IMG/VR virus record: IMGVR_UViG_3300034356_000326
Span: 1-64,000 of that record
DNA from: a virus
Length of the DNA: 64,000 bases
Reading direction: 5' to 3' (one strand)
Part shown: in pieces, positions 7,805 to 17,300 of the stretch
Layout of the letters: every line of letters starts with the position of its first letter
Numbering within the stretch: position 1 is the stretch's first letter
Program-made: the position numbers and the translations under genes
Notes under the pieces: generated by a model
Database searches by the model: none
Seen by the model: the letters and a program-made list of their open reading frames with translations, nothing else
What the model was told of the DNA's origin: nothing

Positions 7805-8485
7805 ATGAGTTGGGCATCCTTAACAAACAATCAGTGTATTTCTTGCAATAATTTACAAGATGGTGTAAACAATAATGTGTTTACATTAAAAAATGCTATC
7901 CCTGTTAGTAACAAACAAGTCACTAGAAATGAAGCAGAATTTTATGTAAACATTCAAAATATAACAAATAGGTCTGCTAATGAACTTGTAATTAAAAGTG
8001 ATGTAATATCTTCTGGTAGTACAACAACTACATCAACTACTCAAGTTCCAACTCCTTGTGGAAATCCAACTTCTTATTCAGGAGGAGTTACATATCCAAC
8101 ACCATTCACAATTACAGTTGGTAGTGGTACAGGAAATACTACTCTGACATTTGATGCACAAAATGTTCCTGATAGATTTATAGTTCAATGGAATGGTAAT
8201 TTTGTAATTGATACAGGATATAGAGGTAATTCTAATTATAACATTGGAGGAAGTCTTAGAAGTAACTTTAATTCTTCTTTAAGTGGTAAAGTAGATCCTA
8301 TAACAGGATTAACTTATCCAAACACTACTCAATGGCCAGGAGATGGTTATCCACTAGTAGTAAGTCCTGGTAATGGAACTTCTGTATTTTCTAAAAATGC
8401 TTCCTCACCAACTACAGCAAATGTTTTTGTTTATGCTCCTCTTCCAGGAACTGCGTGGTCATTTACATTAGGTTGCCCAATATAA
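7805..8485 (+). CDS. Fibre-cluster protein with MSWAS-type N-terminus and beta-sandwich
   Basis: A 226-residue protein. Residues 1-72 (starting SWASLTNNQCISCNNLQDG) are clearly paralogous to the N-terminus of the next gene, so this is probably a shared attachment module. A short Thr/Ser linker (STTTTSTTQ, about residue 75) leads to a beta-rich C-terminal domain of about 145 residues with FTITVGSGTGNTTLTFD and DRFIVQWNGNFVIDTGYRGN, which looks like a carbohydrate-binding or adhesin-type sandwich. There is no signal peptide. It starts 3 bp after the fibre gene and lies in the same unit. A virion appendage role is inferred from the modular design. Confidence 0.7.
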   Translation: MSWASLTNNQCISCNNLQDGVNNNVFTLKNAIPVSNKQVTRNEAEFYVNIQNITNRSANELVIKSDVISSGSTTTTSTTQVPTPCGNPTSYSGGVTYPTPFTITVGSGTGNTTLTFDAQNVPDRFIVQWNGNFVIDTGYRGNSNYNIGGSLRSNFNSSLSGKVDPITGLTYPNTTQWPGDGYPLVVSPGNGTSVFSKNASSPTTANVFVYAPLPGTAWSFTLGCPI

Positions 8486-8517
8486 TATTTTAAAACCAAA
8501 TTAATATTAAATAAGTA

Positions 8518-10032
8518 ATGAGTTGGGCATCAATAGCAAATAATCAATGTGTTTCATTAAATAATTTACAGGATGCTGTGAACAATGGAGTATTTACATT
8601 AAAGAATATAATTCCTGTTCCTAACACTAAACAAGTAACTTCAGGTGAAGCAGAATTTTTTGTAAATATAATTCCTACAGGTAAGTCTGTTAATGAACTT
8701 GTTGTTAAGTCTAATTTAGTTTCACCTCCAACTACAACTACTACATCAAGTACAAGTACAACAAGTACAACCACAACATTTATTTCAGATCCTTGTAATT
8801 GTGTTGAAGTAAATATTACATCTGCTGGTGGTGAAGTAGCAACATTTAATTGTTTTGGAGTAAATGAAAACTATGTTTATGCAACAGCTGGTACTAGATA
8901 TATTTGTGCAGCTGTTATTGGTGGCTTATTACAAGCTAACATCGTATCAGGTACAGGAACGTTAACACCTATTGGTAATTGTAAAACTGGACCTTGTGGA
9001 TCAACAACAACAACAACAACAACAACTATATTTAATCCAACTAACAACCTTAATTTTATTCAGACTATTGTAAGTAGAGATGATGTTACTAGCTCAAATG
9101 ATGGAAAATATGTAGCTACAATATGCGTTACAAATAATAAATTATATATTTCTAATGACTATGGACTTACTTATACAACAGTTACTGTTGCTGGGACAAA
9201 TACACTCTATAGAGTTGCTGTAAGTGGAACAGGTGAGTATATGTATTGTCTTTCACAAGCTCAAGGACAACCAGGTGTTATTTCAAGATCTACAGATTAT
9301 GGTGTTAATTGGAATACTACAGGTACTGCAACAGGAGCATATTCTTCAATTACTACAAATAGAACAGGACAATATGTAATTGTTGGAGCAATAAATTTAG
9401 GTGAAGCAGAATCAGGGTTGGGTCAAATTTGGAGATCTTCAGATTATGGAGTATCTTTTGTAAGAGTAGATTTTTCTTTTGGTGGTCTTTATCCTCAAGC
9501 ACCCTATGCTGTTACAGTAGATAGTTCAGGTAATCGTCAATATGCTGCTACCATTAATCTTAGTATGGCAGCATTTGATGGAACTGTAGGAAGAACAACA
9601 ACTGCTTTAGGTAATTTTACACCCAAAGCTCAAGATGGTAATCAAACATATTATGGAGTGAGTACCTCTGCTGATGGATCAAAAGTGGTTGTTGCTAATC
9701 AAGGTGGATTTTACGGATATAGTCCTGGAAATGTTCAGTTGAAAAGAAGTATAGATTATGGTGACACGTATGCAAATTTTGGTGGAGTTTCTACTCAATG
9801 GCTTGGTGTAACTATAGATGGAAGTGGTACAAATATAATAGCTGTTCCAGGTACTTCAGGAGCAAGCACTTTATATAAATCAGTTTCATTTGGTACACTT
9901 TCTTCAGTAGCAAGTTCTAAACTTTGGACTAGTGTATCAATTTCTTATAATGCAACTGTAGCAATTGCTGCAGAAACAACTGGACTTTGGAGATCTACAA
10001 ATGGTGGATCTACTTGGACAAAATTATCTTAA
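8518..10032 (+). CDS. Asp-box beta-propeller appendage protein with shared N-terminal module
   Basis: A 504-residue protein. Residues 1-72 are paralogous to the protein encoded at 7805. Thr/Ser linkers follow at about 72-88 and 161-170, separating a small Cys-containing domain. Residues ~180-504 form a propeller with five Asp-box-like elements: ISNDYGLTY (~211), SRSTDYGVNW (~255), WRSSDYGVSF (~304), KRSIDYGDTY (~407) and WRSTNGGSTW (~489). Asp-box propellers occur in sialidases and many glycan-binding or surface proteins; no sialidase Arg triad is obvious, so binding rather than cleavage is the safer reading. It is probably a receptor-recognition component of the virion. Confidence 0.75.
   Translation: MSWASIANNQCVSLNNLQDAVNNGVFTLKNIIPVPNTKQVTSGEAEFFVNIIPTGKSVNELVVKSNLVSPPTTTTTSSTSTTSTTTTFISDPCNCVEVNITSAGGEVATFNCFGVNENYVYATAGTRYICAAVIGGLLQANIVSGTGTLTPIGNCKTGPCGSTTTTTTTTIFNPTNNLNFIQTIVSRDDVTSSNDGKYVATICVTNNKLYISNDYGLTYTTVTVAGTNTLYRVAVSGTGEYMYCLSQAQGQPGVISRSTDYGVNWNTTGTATGAYSSITTNRTGQYVIVGAINLGEAESGLGQIWRSSDYGVSFVRVDFSFGGLYPQAPYAVTVDSSGNRQYAATINLSMAAFDGTVGRTTTALGNFTPKAQDGNQTYYGVSTSADGSKVVVANQGGFYGYSPGNVQLKRSIDYGDTYANFGGVSTQWLGVTIDGSGTNIIAVPGTSGASTLYKSVSFGTLSSVASSKLWTSVSISYNATVAIAAETTGLWRSTNGGSTWTKLS
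8731..9034 (+). repeat. Two Thr-rich linkers flanking a small domain
   Basis: ACA/ACT trinucleotide repeats at about 8731-8783 and 9001-9030 encode Thr/Ser runs that bracket an independent Cys-containing domain. Such mucin-like linkers recur in many virion genes of this window. Confidence 0.8.
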
Positions 10033-10054
10033 TTAAACCAAACAAATCAATAAT

Positions 10055-10684
10055 ATGACAGTCTTAGTAACATTAACATTAGCAGGGACAGACGTAGGTC
10101 CCTTTAACCTTTATTCAAATGTAGATGGATATACCACAGCAATAGCAAGTGGTGTATCTAGAGCTGCATTAGTAGCAGGATACAATCTTTTAAATGTGCC
10201 TGATAATGCTTCTGTTATCAGAGTACAATCTACAGGCACTTGTACAAATTATCTTGATATACTTTTAAGTGGTGCAACAACCACTACAACTAGTAGCACT
10301 TCTACTTCTACAACAACCTCTACAACCACAGCATTTGTTGAATGTATAACTGGTGATAGAAATGCACTCGCTACATGTTCTGGAGGTGAATCTGCTCCAT
10401 TCACAGTGACTGCAGGAAATACAGCTCTTATCACTCCTGGTGGATATTACTACTCTGGAACTGGTACAAGAACATATGCATGTTACATTATGGATGCTGC
10501 AAATACCACAGTTTTATATACGTTCACTTATACTCAGACAAGCATGAGTCCAGGAACTTGGGCATCAACATTACCTTCTAACATCTTATCTGCAGGTAGC
10601 TATCGCTTAAGAACAGATACAGTGAACTGTTTCACTAGCTCTGGTACATTTAGTTTAGTTGCAACTTGCAACACACCTGATTAA
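10055..10684 (+). CDS. GPF-module virion protein 1
   Basis: A 209-residue protein. Residues 1-72 (TLAGTDVGPFNLYSNVDGY, then ALVAGYNLL and RVQSTGTCTNYLD) form a module repeated at the N-termini of the proteins at 19811 and 20256. A Thr/Ser linker (about residues 75-92) leads to a C-terminal beta-domain of about 110 residues with four Cys (ATCSGG, YACYIMD, VNCFT, ATCNT) that may form disulfides. There is no enzyme motif. It is the last gene before the terminator at 10714. The shared N-terminus suggests docking to a common virion site and the variable C-terminus suggests different ligands; both are inference. Confidence 0.65.
   Translation: MTVLVTLTLAGTDVGPFNLYSNVDGYTTAIASGVSRAALVAGYNLLNVPDNASVIRVQSTGTCTNYLDILLSGATTTTTSSTSTSTTTSTTTAFVECITGDRNALATCSGGESAPFTVTAGNTALITPGGYYYSGTGTRTYACYIMDAANTTVLYTFTYTQTSMSPGTWASTLPSNILSAGSYRLRTDTVNCFTSSGTFSLVATCNTPD
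10274..10333 (+). repeat. Thr/Ser linker repeat in GPF-module protein 1
   Basis: A 60-bp low-complexity ACA/ACT/AGC tract encodes about 18 consecutive Thr/Ser residues, joining the GPF module to the C-terminal domain. Confidence 0.85.
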
Positions 10685-10713
10685 AAACCCCTGTTTGTTG
10701 GTTTACAGATGGT

Positions 10714-10746
10714 CTCCCCTAGGGTTTCTACCCTGGGGGTTTTTTG
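10714..10746 (+). terminator. Intrinsic terminator after the first fibre cluster
   Basis: A stem with one bulged T (10716-10725 pairs with 10730-10739) closes a 4-nt loop and is followed by seven T residues. It ends the transcript of the genes from 3770 to 10684 and precedes a promoter. Confidence 0.85.
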
Positions 10747-10799
10747 TTTAAACTCTAACTAAAAAAGTTATTCTATATAATTAAATTAGTTAACAAAAT

Positions 10800-10831
10800 T
10801 TTGAAAATGTCAAAAATAATTCCTACCTTTA
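10800..10831 (+). promoter_or_regulatory. Bacteroidetes-type promoter for the phosphoesterase/tail operon
   Basis: TTTG (10800-10803) is separated by 20 nt from TACCTTTA (10824-10831), close to the Bacteroidetes TTTG / TAnnTTTG consensus. It lies between a terminator and the gene at 10860 and would give a leader of roughly 20 nt. Confidence 0.7.
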
Positions 10832-10859
10832 CAGTAATTTTAACTAAACTAAACTACAT

Positions 10860-12110
10860 ATGCCTGAAAATCAATCCTTGCTGCAACAGCTAGAAGAGAT
10901 TCTACACTGGAAAAAAAGTAAAAAGTTCTATGCTGATAAGCTTGGAATTACAGAGTTTGAGGTGGATGAGCTATTAAAAGAATTAAGAAATCAAGAGAAG
11001 AGTGAAGAAGATGCTGAGATAGGGAACTATATTGCTGATCTAGAAAACAGGGTTATTAAGTTTACAGAAGATCTAGCTAAGGGTACAGGAGAGGTTGTAG
11101 CCAACTTTAGCGAAGAGGTTAAGAGTTTAGACGAACTCATTGAGAAATGTAAGATAGATACAGAGAAGTGGGAGATAACCAAATATGTTCAAAACTTCTG
11201 GGGAAATGGAAACAATCCTCATTGGCAAGTCAAAGCATGGTTAGGGAAGAAGTCTACAGAACAAGTTTTTCAAGATGTGTTTGTAGACTTTTTAGCTTCA
11301 TATAAGCCTGTGTCTCAAGAAGTTATGAGTCCTAAGGTTGACTTTAACAAACCAAATGGTATGTTAGTTATCAACAAACAAGACTCTCACTTAAACAAAT
11401 GGGACATAGATGGTAATAATAATGTAGCAGATAGACTAGCTAACATTATGTACAAGGTGGAACTGATAGCTAATCAAGCTCAGTTATCCAACAACTTGCA
11501 GAACATAACTTACATAATAGGATCTGATGAGTTTAACAGTGAGTATACAAATGCCACTACAAAAGGAACTCCTCAACAGAACACGCATACATATCATACA
11601 TCTTTTGAATACATCTGTGGACATGAGGTGTTAATGATTACAATGTTATTACAATATGCTCAGAATGTAAATGTAATCTATGTGGCAGGTAATCATGATG
11701 AGTTTGTAGGTTGGCATTTAGTTAACTGGTTACAAACCTACTTCAGAAATACAGAGAGATTAGCATTTGATTTATCTCCTAAGTATAGAAAGTATGTAAG
11801 CTATGGTGATTCAGCATTGATGTTTAACCATGGAGATGCTATCAAACCAGCTAAGCTTGCAGCTTTATTCCCAATAGAGTTTAGAGAACATTGGTCTAGT
11901 CATAGCAAGTTTTACATTTTTACAGGAGACAAACACCATGAGGTGAGTCATGATTTCAATGGTATAAAGTTTTATCAAATTCCAGCATTTTCAAATGCTA
12001 AAAGTCTTTGGGACGACAAGATGGGTCACACAATGTCCAAGGCAGAAGTAACAGGATTTTTAATAGATGACTGTGATGGGATGACAAATATATTCAAACA
12101 GTATTTATAA
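10860..12110 (+). CDS. Calcineurin-like metallophosphoesterase with N-terminal helical/HTH region
   Basis: A 416-residue protein. Residues 1-45 look like a helix-turn-helix (KFYADKLGITEFEVDELL) and are followed by an acidic coiled segment. Residues ~165-416 show the complete metallophosphoesterase signature: D175-x-H177 (QDSHL), D223 (GSDEF), N278-H279-D280 (GNHDE), H324 (NHGD) and the H359/H360 pair (GDKHHE). This is a dinuclear metal hydrolase fold acting on phosphodiesters or phosphomonoesters; the HTH points to a nucleic-acid substrate. Finding it at the head of the tail operon, behind its own promoter and coupled by 1 bp to a ring-type protein, is unusual. The substrate is unknown: DNA nuclease, RNA-cap or signalling-nucleotide hydrolase are possible. 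Confidence 0.85.
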   Translation: MPENQSLLQQLEEILHWKKSKKFYADKLGITEFEVDELLKELRNQEKSEEDAEIGNYIADLENRVIKFTEDLAKGTGEVVANFSEEVKSLDELIEKCKIDTEKWEITKYVQNFWGNGNNPHWQVKAWLGKKSTEQVFQDVFVDFLASYKPVSQEVMSPKVDFNKPNGMLVINKQDSHLNKWDIDGNNNVADRLANIMYKVELIANQAQLSNNLQNITYIIGSDEFNSEYTNATTKGTPQQNTHTYHTSFEYICGHEVLMITMLLQYAQNVNVIYVAGNHDEFVGWHLVNWLQTYFRNTERLAFDLSPKYRKYVSYGDSALMFNHGDAIKPAKLAALFPIEFREHWSSHSKFYIFTGDKHHEVSHDFNGIKFYQIPAFSNAKSLWDDKMGHTMSKAEVTGFLIDDCDGMTNIFKQYL

Positions 12111-12847
12111 TGGCAACATTAAGACAAATGGTTTCAGATGTACGTTCAGTACATAAATTGCTCACTACAGATAATCTAATTACTGATAGAGTGGTTGCGT
12201 CTGAAATCAAGAACAACACATTTTTACTAATCAAACGTGAGACTAATCTCAGAAAGCTTTGGGCTACTGATACTGTATTTCAAACACTTCCTTGTTTGGA
12301 AATGCTAGAGGTGCCTATTTCTGATTGCTGTGAATATGTGGACCCTTGTCAAGTTGCAAGAAGCAAATACAAACTTCCTCGCATCAGTGAGGGAAACTAT
12401 CAATACTTAATCCAAGGTGTTTATTCTATAAACGCTATGGGAGGTAAAGGAAAAAGATTCAAAGAGATTACAATCAATAGATACTTAAATCTATTAAAAC
12501 TTCCTATCATAAAAGCTGAACAATACTATTGGATAGCTAATGGTGGGTATCTATATGTTAACAATCCTAACTTAAAATCAGTTAGAATATCTGCATTCTT
12601 TGAAGAAGATATTCCAAACAGTATTTTATATCCTGATGATTGTGCTTGTGGAAACATTCCTTCTGTAACAAATGAAGAGTATTGTATAAATCCATTAGAC
12701 AAAGAGTTTGGATGCCCAGGCTACTTAATAACACAAGTGTTACAACTTACTTCTCAAAAACTATTATCGACATACTTTAGCATTAAAACAGACCAAACAT
12801 TTGATGGCATTGATGGACAAGCTCCCAATGCAAAACCAACAAGCTAA
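12110..12847 (+). CDS. Probable tail ring/connector protein (crAss-like type)
   Basis: A 245-residue protein whose start overlaps the preceding stop by one base (TAATG). The N-terminus (LRQMVSDVRSVHKLL) and the stretch LRKLWATDTVFQTLPCLEM, followed by paired cysteines (DCCEYVDPC), look like a conserved tail or ring protein of crAss-like phages that I recall from this gene order. The remaining sequence is mixed, with a late Cys group (DDCACG). There is no enzyme motif or membrane helix. Its position ahead of the gp4-like and muzzle-like proteins suggests a part of the head-tail joining rings. Confidence 0.65.
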   Translation: MATLRQMVSDVRSVHKLLTTDNLITDRVVASEIKNNTFLLIKRETNLRKLWATDTVFQTLPCLEMLEVPISDCCEYVDPCQVARSKYKLPRISEGNYQYLIQGVYSINAMGGKGKRFKEITINRYLNLLKLPIIKAEQYYWIANGGYLYVNNPNLKSVRISAFFEEDIPNSILYPDDCACGNIPSVTNEEYCINPLDKEFGCPGYLITQVLQLTSQKLLSTYFSIKTDQTFDGIDGQAPNAKPTS

Positions 12848-13323
12848 TGCGTACTAAGATAGACTGGAGAAGCTCTAGTAAAGAAAACTACAGTAACTTT
12901 TGTAAGAAACATCCCACCATAAAAATTACATTTGATGAGTGGCGAAACATTATATATTTATATAATGACAATTTTAAAAACTACATTCTAGAAACAGGAG
13001 AGAAAGCAAGACTTCCTTTTGGCTTTGGTGAGTTCTCTATCAATAAAAAGAAGAGAAAGAAAACAAAGACAGTTGATGGAAAAGAAGTGGTTAACCTACC
13101 AGTAGACTGGCAGAAGACAAAACAAAAGGGAAAAATCATCTACAACTTCAACTTTCATACAGAGGGATTCTTTTTTGGTTGGATGTGGTTTAAAGAGTCC
13201 ACTAGGATTCGTAATATAAATCTTTGGTATTTCAAACCTTCTCGTACCACTTCTAGATTGCTGTCACATTACATAAAAACAGATGATAAATACCAACACA
13301 TTTATTGTGAATGGAAAAAATAA
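12847..13323 (+). CDS. Small basic tail-module protein
   Basis: A 158-residue, strongly basic protein that overlaps the previous stop by one base. It carries a Lys/Arg-rich stretch (NKKKRKKTKT, about residue 66) and an aromatic-rich C-terminal half (FNFHTEGFFFGWMWFKES). The motif of an amide-rich strand followed by HTxGxxFxWxW is one I recall in a conserved small protein between ring genes of crAss-like phages. There is no catalytic signature. It lies in the middle of the tail operon and is probably a structural or assembly protein; the basic patch may contact DNA in the portal channel. Confidence 0.6.
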   Translation: MRTKIDWRSSSKENYSNFCKKHPTIKITFDEWRNIIYLYNDNFKNYILETGEKARLPFGFGEFSINKKKRKKTKTVDGKEVVNLPVDWQKTKQKGKIIYNFNFHTEGFFFGWMWFKESTRIRNINLWYFKPSRTTSRLLSHYIKTDDKYQHIYCEWKK

Positions 13324-13329
13324 AAGAAC

Positions 13330-14301
13330 ATGGCATACTATTACAGATACAATTTTGTCTCACCTGAACCAATTTATTCAGTTGTTAAGGAAGAGTTAAA
13401 ATCCTACTTTGACACAGGAGCAGTGGATGATTTGCTTTTCCCTACTTACTTAGACAAATGTCTACAGAAGTTAGGTAGGTCAAGTTATGTCATTGCTGAA
13501 CAGACGCTAGATATTTCTGGTTATGAGGCTAGACTTCCTGATAACTTCTTTGCTGTTAGAGAGGCTTGGATGTGTACAGAGATACCATCTAACTACCCAT
13601 ATCAAACAGCTAACTCGTTCTATTCTCAAGCTGCTTCTCAAACAACAATACAAGTCTCTCCTATTATTAGTGGTGGAGTTCCTTGTGTAGAACCTAACTG
13701 TACAACAGGATGTCCTACGTGTATGCCTGATATCATCCAAGCAGTATATAAAACCAATCAACAGATTGCTAGATCAATAAAAAGAGAATACTTATTAAAA
13801 CCAGGTAATATATCTTGTCAAAGTAAGTGTGATGTAAGTTATACAGATGCTTGGGAATTCTATACACCTGCTCCTCCTATACATGAGTTCACTCCAGGAT
13901 CAGCAGGATATGATAGCTTTGACATTAGAGATAATAAGTTTGTCACTAACTTTGGTTGTGGTATAGTTCATATGATATTCTATGCTACAGACTATGATGC
14001 TATTGGTAATCAGTTAATTCCTGATAACTATCGTATTAGAGAGTTTGTAGAAGCGTTTATTAAATACAAGGTGTTTGAGACATTGGCTAATCAAATCAAT
14101 GATGAAACTTTTAATCAAATACAACAGAAGCTAGCATATTACAAACAGCTACATGATGAAGCATTCATTATGGCTTACACTGAAATTAAGAAGCAAGACG
14201 CATGGACTAAACAAAGAAGAGTAAGAAATGACTTACAACGCTTTGGACAATATGAATTACCAAATAGAAGCTCAAGATATGGCAGAGGATGGAATAGATA
14301 A
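13330..14301 (+). CDS. Tail stabilisation/ring protein, P22 gp4-like
   Basis: A 323-residue protein. The N-terminal region (PIYSVVKEELKSYFDTGAVD, followed by YLDKCLQKLG) and the C-terminal helical pair (IREFVEAFIKYKVFETLANQ; YKQLHDEAFIMAYTEIKK) are typical of the gp4/ring fold that extends the portal in podoviruses. The middle has a Cys-rich insert (CVEPNCTTGCPTC). The last residues are basic. The gene overlaps the next one by up to 74 bp, depending on which ATG is used downstream. Its position immediately before the muzzle-like gene matches the crAss-like tail order. There are no enzymatic motifs. Confidence 0.7.
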   Translation: MAYYYRYNFVSPEPIYSVVKEELKSYFDTGAVDDLLFPTYLDKCLQKLGRSSYVIAEQTLDISGYEARLPDNFFAVREAWMCTEIPSNYPYQTANSFYSQAASQTTIQVSPIISGGVPCVEPNCTTGCPTCMPDIIQAVYKTNQQIARSIKREYLLKPGNISCQSKCDVSYTDAWEFYTPAPPIHEFTPGSAGYDSFDIRDNKFVTNFGCGIVHMIFYATDYDAIGNQLIPDNYRIREFVEAFIKYKVFETLANQINDETFNQIQQKLAYYKQLHDEAFIMAYTEIKKQDAWTKQRRVRNDLQRFGQYELPNRSSRYGRGWNR

Positions 14302-17300
14302 TCAAGGAACATCTAACGTAAGACAAGAATTTAATCTTGGCAGAGTTGGATTAGACATGGACTCTTCTGTAAATCAAATACAGAAGGGTAAGCTTTCTTA
14401 TGCTCTAAACGCAGCATTAGAAAACTTTGACGCTAATTCTGTAAGCTATCAGAATGAGCCAAGTAATGAAGCTTGCTTAGAGTTTCCTGAAGGCTTTCAG
14501 CTTATTGGAACTCATTTCATACAAGAGAAAAACAAACACATATTCTTCTTAGCGAATCCTCAAACAGGAGGAAGTGAGATAGGATATATGGATAACAATG
14601 ATTGTGTATATCGCACACTTTGTACTCCTATTCCTGATACAGACTTAACAGTTTGTGCTAACTCAGAATGTTTAAACTTTGATATAAACTATCCAATACA
14701 CAAGGCTGTACATAAGATTACAAACTGTACCACTGAGGTTTATTGGACTGATGGATTAAATCCAAGAAGATATATTAACATTGAGCAAGTTCCATATGTT
14801 TTTTCATATGAAGGAGGTAATACTTGTGATCCAACTATTCTAGTAGTAGATGGACAAGGAGTTCTTGATTGTAATAAGTTAGATGTACAACCTAACTTTC
14901 AAATTCCTAATATAGAAGTTGCTGAAATTGTTGTAGGAGGAGATTTGAGAGCTGGTACTTATCAATTTGCTATTCAATATGGTAATGCTTCAGGAGATGC
15001 TTATACATCCTACTTCTCTATAACTAATCCTACATCTATTGCTAATACAGAAATAACAACTCCTGATTTTCAATATTCTGTAGGTGAATCTATTGTATTA
15101 AATATTACTAACTTAGATGTTACAGGATACTTCCAATACTTTAACTTAGCTGTTATAAAGACCATTAATAATGGTACCACTGTAGAATTAGTGGGAACAT
15201 ATAGCATTGAAGAAAAGTCTACAAGTATAACTTATACAGGACAGAACATGACTCAGATTCCTTTGAGTCTTGCAGATATTCTTGAAAAGTTTCCTTATTA
15301 TGAGATTGCTCAAGATGTAACAAACGTACAAGATGTTATTGTTTGGGACAACTTAACTTCTATTGATAGAATCAACTATCAAAGCGTTGCTAATCAAGTA
15401 CAACTTCAATGGGAGACATATAAACTGCCAGCTGGTAACACCTATGCTGATGGTTTTTATACTTCCAACTTAAGAGGATATTTAAGAGATGAGGTTTATG
15501 CATTTGAAATTGTATTCTTATTAACCAATGGTAAGCAAACAGATGGTTTTCATATTCCTGGTAGATCACCAATTTCTAATGATTTAACTCCTATTTATGA
15601 AACTGGTCCTAATGCAACTCCTGACTTCATAGGTACTGCTACTAATGTTGAACCTGTTACACTTTATAAATATAGTCCTAATTGGAAAATATATAATACA
15701 GCCAGTGTATCTACAACGTATCCTGTTCCTACAGACAATACTAGGAAGATAGGAGAGGCATACCCTTATCAATCTGGAGACTTTGCATATTGGGAGTCTA
15801 CTGAGGAGTATCCATGTAACGTAGATGTATGGGGAGACTTAGCTGGTAAACCAATTAGACACCATAAATTTCCTGATGTTCTTGTAAGTCCTTACTTTGA
15901 GAGTCCAAGCATTGTATATAATGGAGGTCAGATAGAACCTGTAATGCAAGTTGCCAATGCTATCTATCCAATAGGTGTGAAGATAGATGTACAACAAGTG
16001 GCATTTGCTATTCAAAGCTCTAGTTTAACAAATGAAGAGAAGGCATCTATTGCTGGATTTAAAATAGTAAGAGGTAATAGAAGTACAAACAAATCTATTA
16101 TTGCTAAAGGTATTCTTAGAAATGTAGGTAAATACACTAGAGAAGATCCTGCTGATCCTAATGCTACATACTACTACTATCCTAACTATCCATACAATGA
16201 CTTAAGTGAAGATCCATTCTTACTTGAGAGAAACAATGCTTACAACTCTCAATGTGATACGTTCTCTGTATCAGTGACAACTCCTGGTATCTTACAATAC
16301 ACAAACTGTTTTACAGGAGAAGTAGATACACAAGCTTTTACTAGCAGTACCACTGAAATATGTTCTATCACACTTCCTGTTGTAAATAGTGGTTCTGCAA
16401 CATTTACAAATACTACAACTACTACTTATACAATTACAAATAATTCAGCTGTTAGTTCTGTTACATTTAATTATACAGATCCAGTTACAGGAGCATTACA
16501 AAGTATAACAGTAGGTAGTGTTGTAGGTGGTAACAACGTTAAAACATTTAACTCTACCACTTTCCCTGTAAGAACATCAGGACTAAGTAATTATAAAATA
16601 GTAGCTAGCAACACAAGTGAAAACTTAAATTGTTATCCTAATAAATTAGATGGATTTAATAATCCTGAGTCTGCTTACAGACAAGTATTTAATTCTCCAG
16701 AGACTTCTTTTGGACAACCTACACTAGGTAATGTTCTTAAGTTAGAGAGTGTATTATTTGGTGGAGGAAGAGCTCATTTTGTTGAAGTGCAGAAACATGC
16801 TATGTATAAGCTTATCACTGAACAAACACAAGTTGATGCTTTAACCTCTAGTAAGAGAATAGCTGATCTTGGGGGATTTAGTCCTACAGCATTCTTTACA
16901 GCATATCAAACTTACTTACAGATTTATATCAATGGTATTAGTAGACAAAACTTTGCATATTCATTTAACTCTATATCTAGTTATGATTATAGTGCAGATA
17001 TTTCTAATAATCAAGGAATTAAACAAAGACAACTTGATCTAGCTCAATACGTATTTCCAGGTGTACAGAACGTAGGTGATAATTATGATCTTAATAACTG
17101 GAACAGAGAGTCTTCAGTTTATGTTAAAACTATTGATGTTAGAAATGGAATACCTGTATCACCTTTGCCATATCCTAATGACACCCCTTCTCTTGTTGTA
17201 GCAGGTGTAAGTCAAATTAGTGACACTTCAAGATTTACAATTTCAGAAGCAGAAAACTGTGCTAGTCCTGAAGCTCAGAGAGATATCAAAGTAGTATCTT

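Noticed and set aside
4725-10684. Diversity-generating retroelement targeting the fibre genes
   Set aside because: No reverse transcriptase gene or template/variable repeat pair was found in this window, although one could lie outside it.
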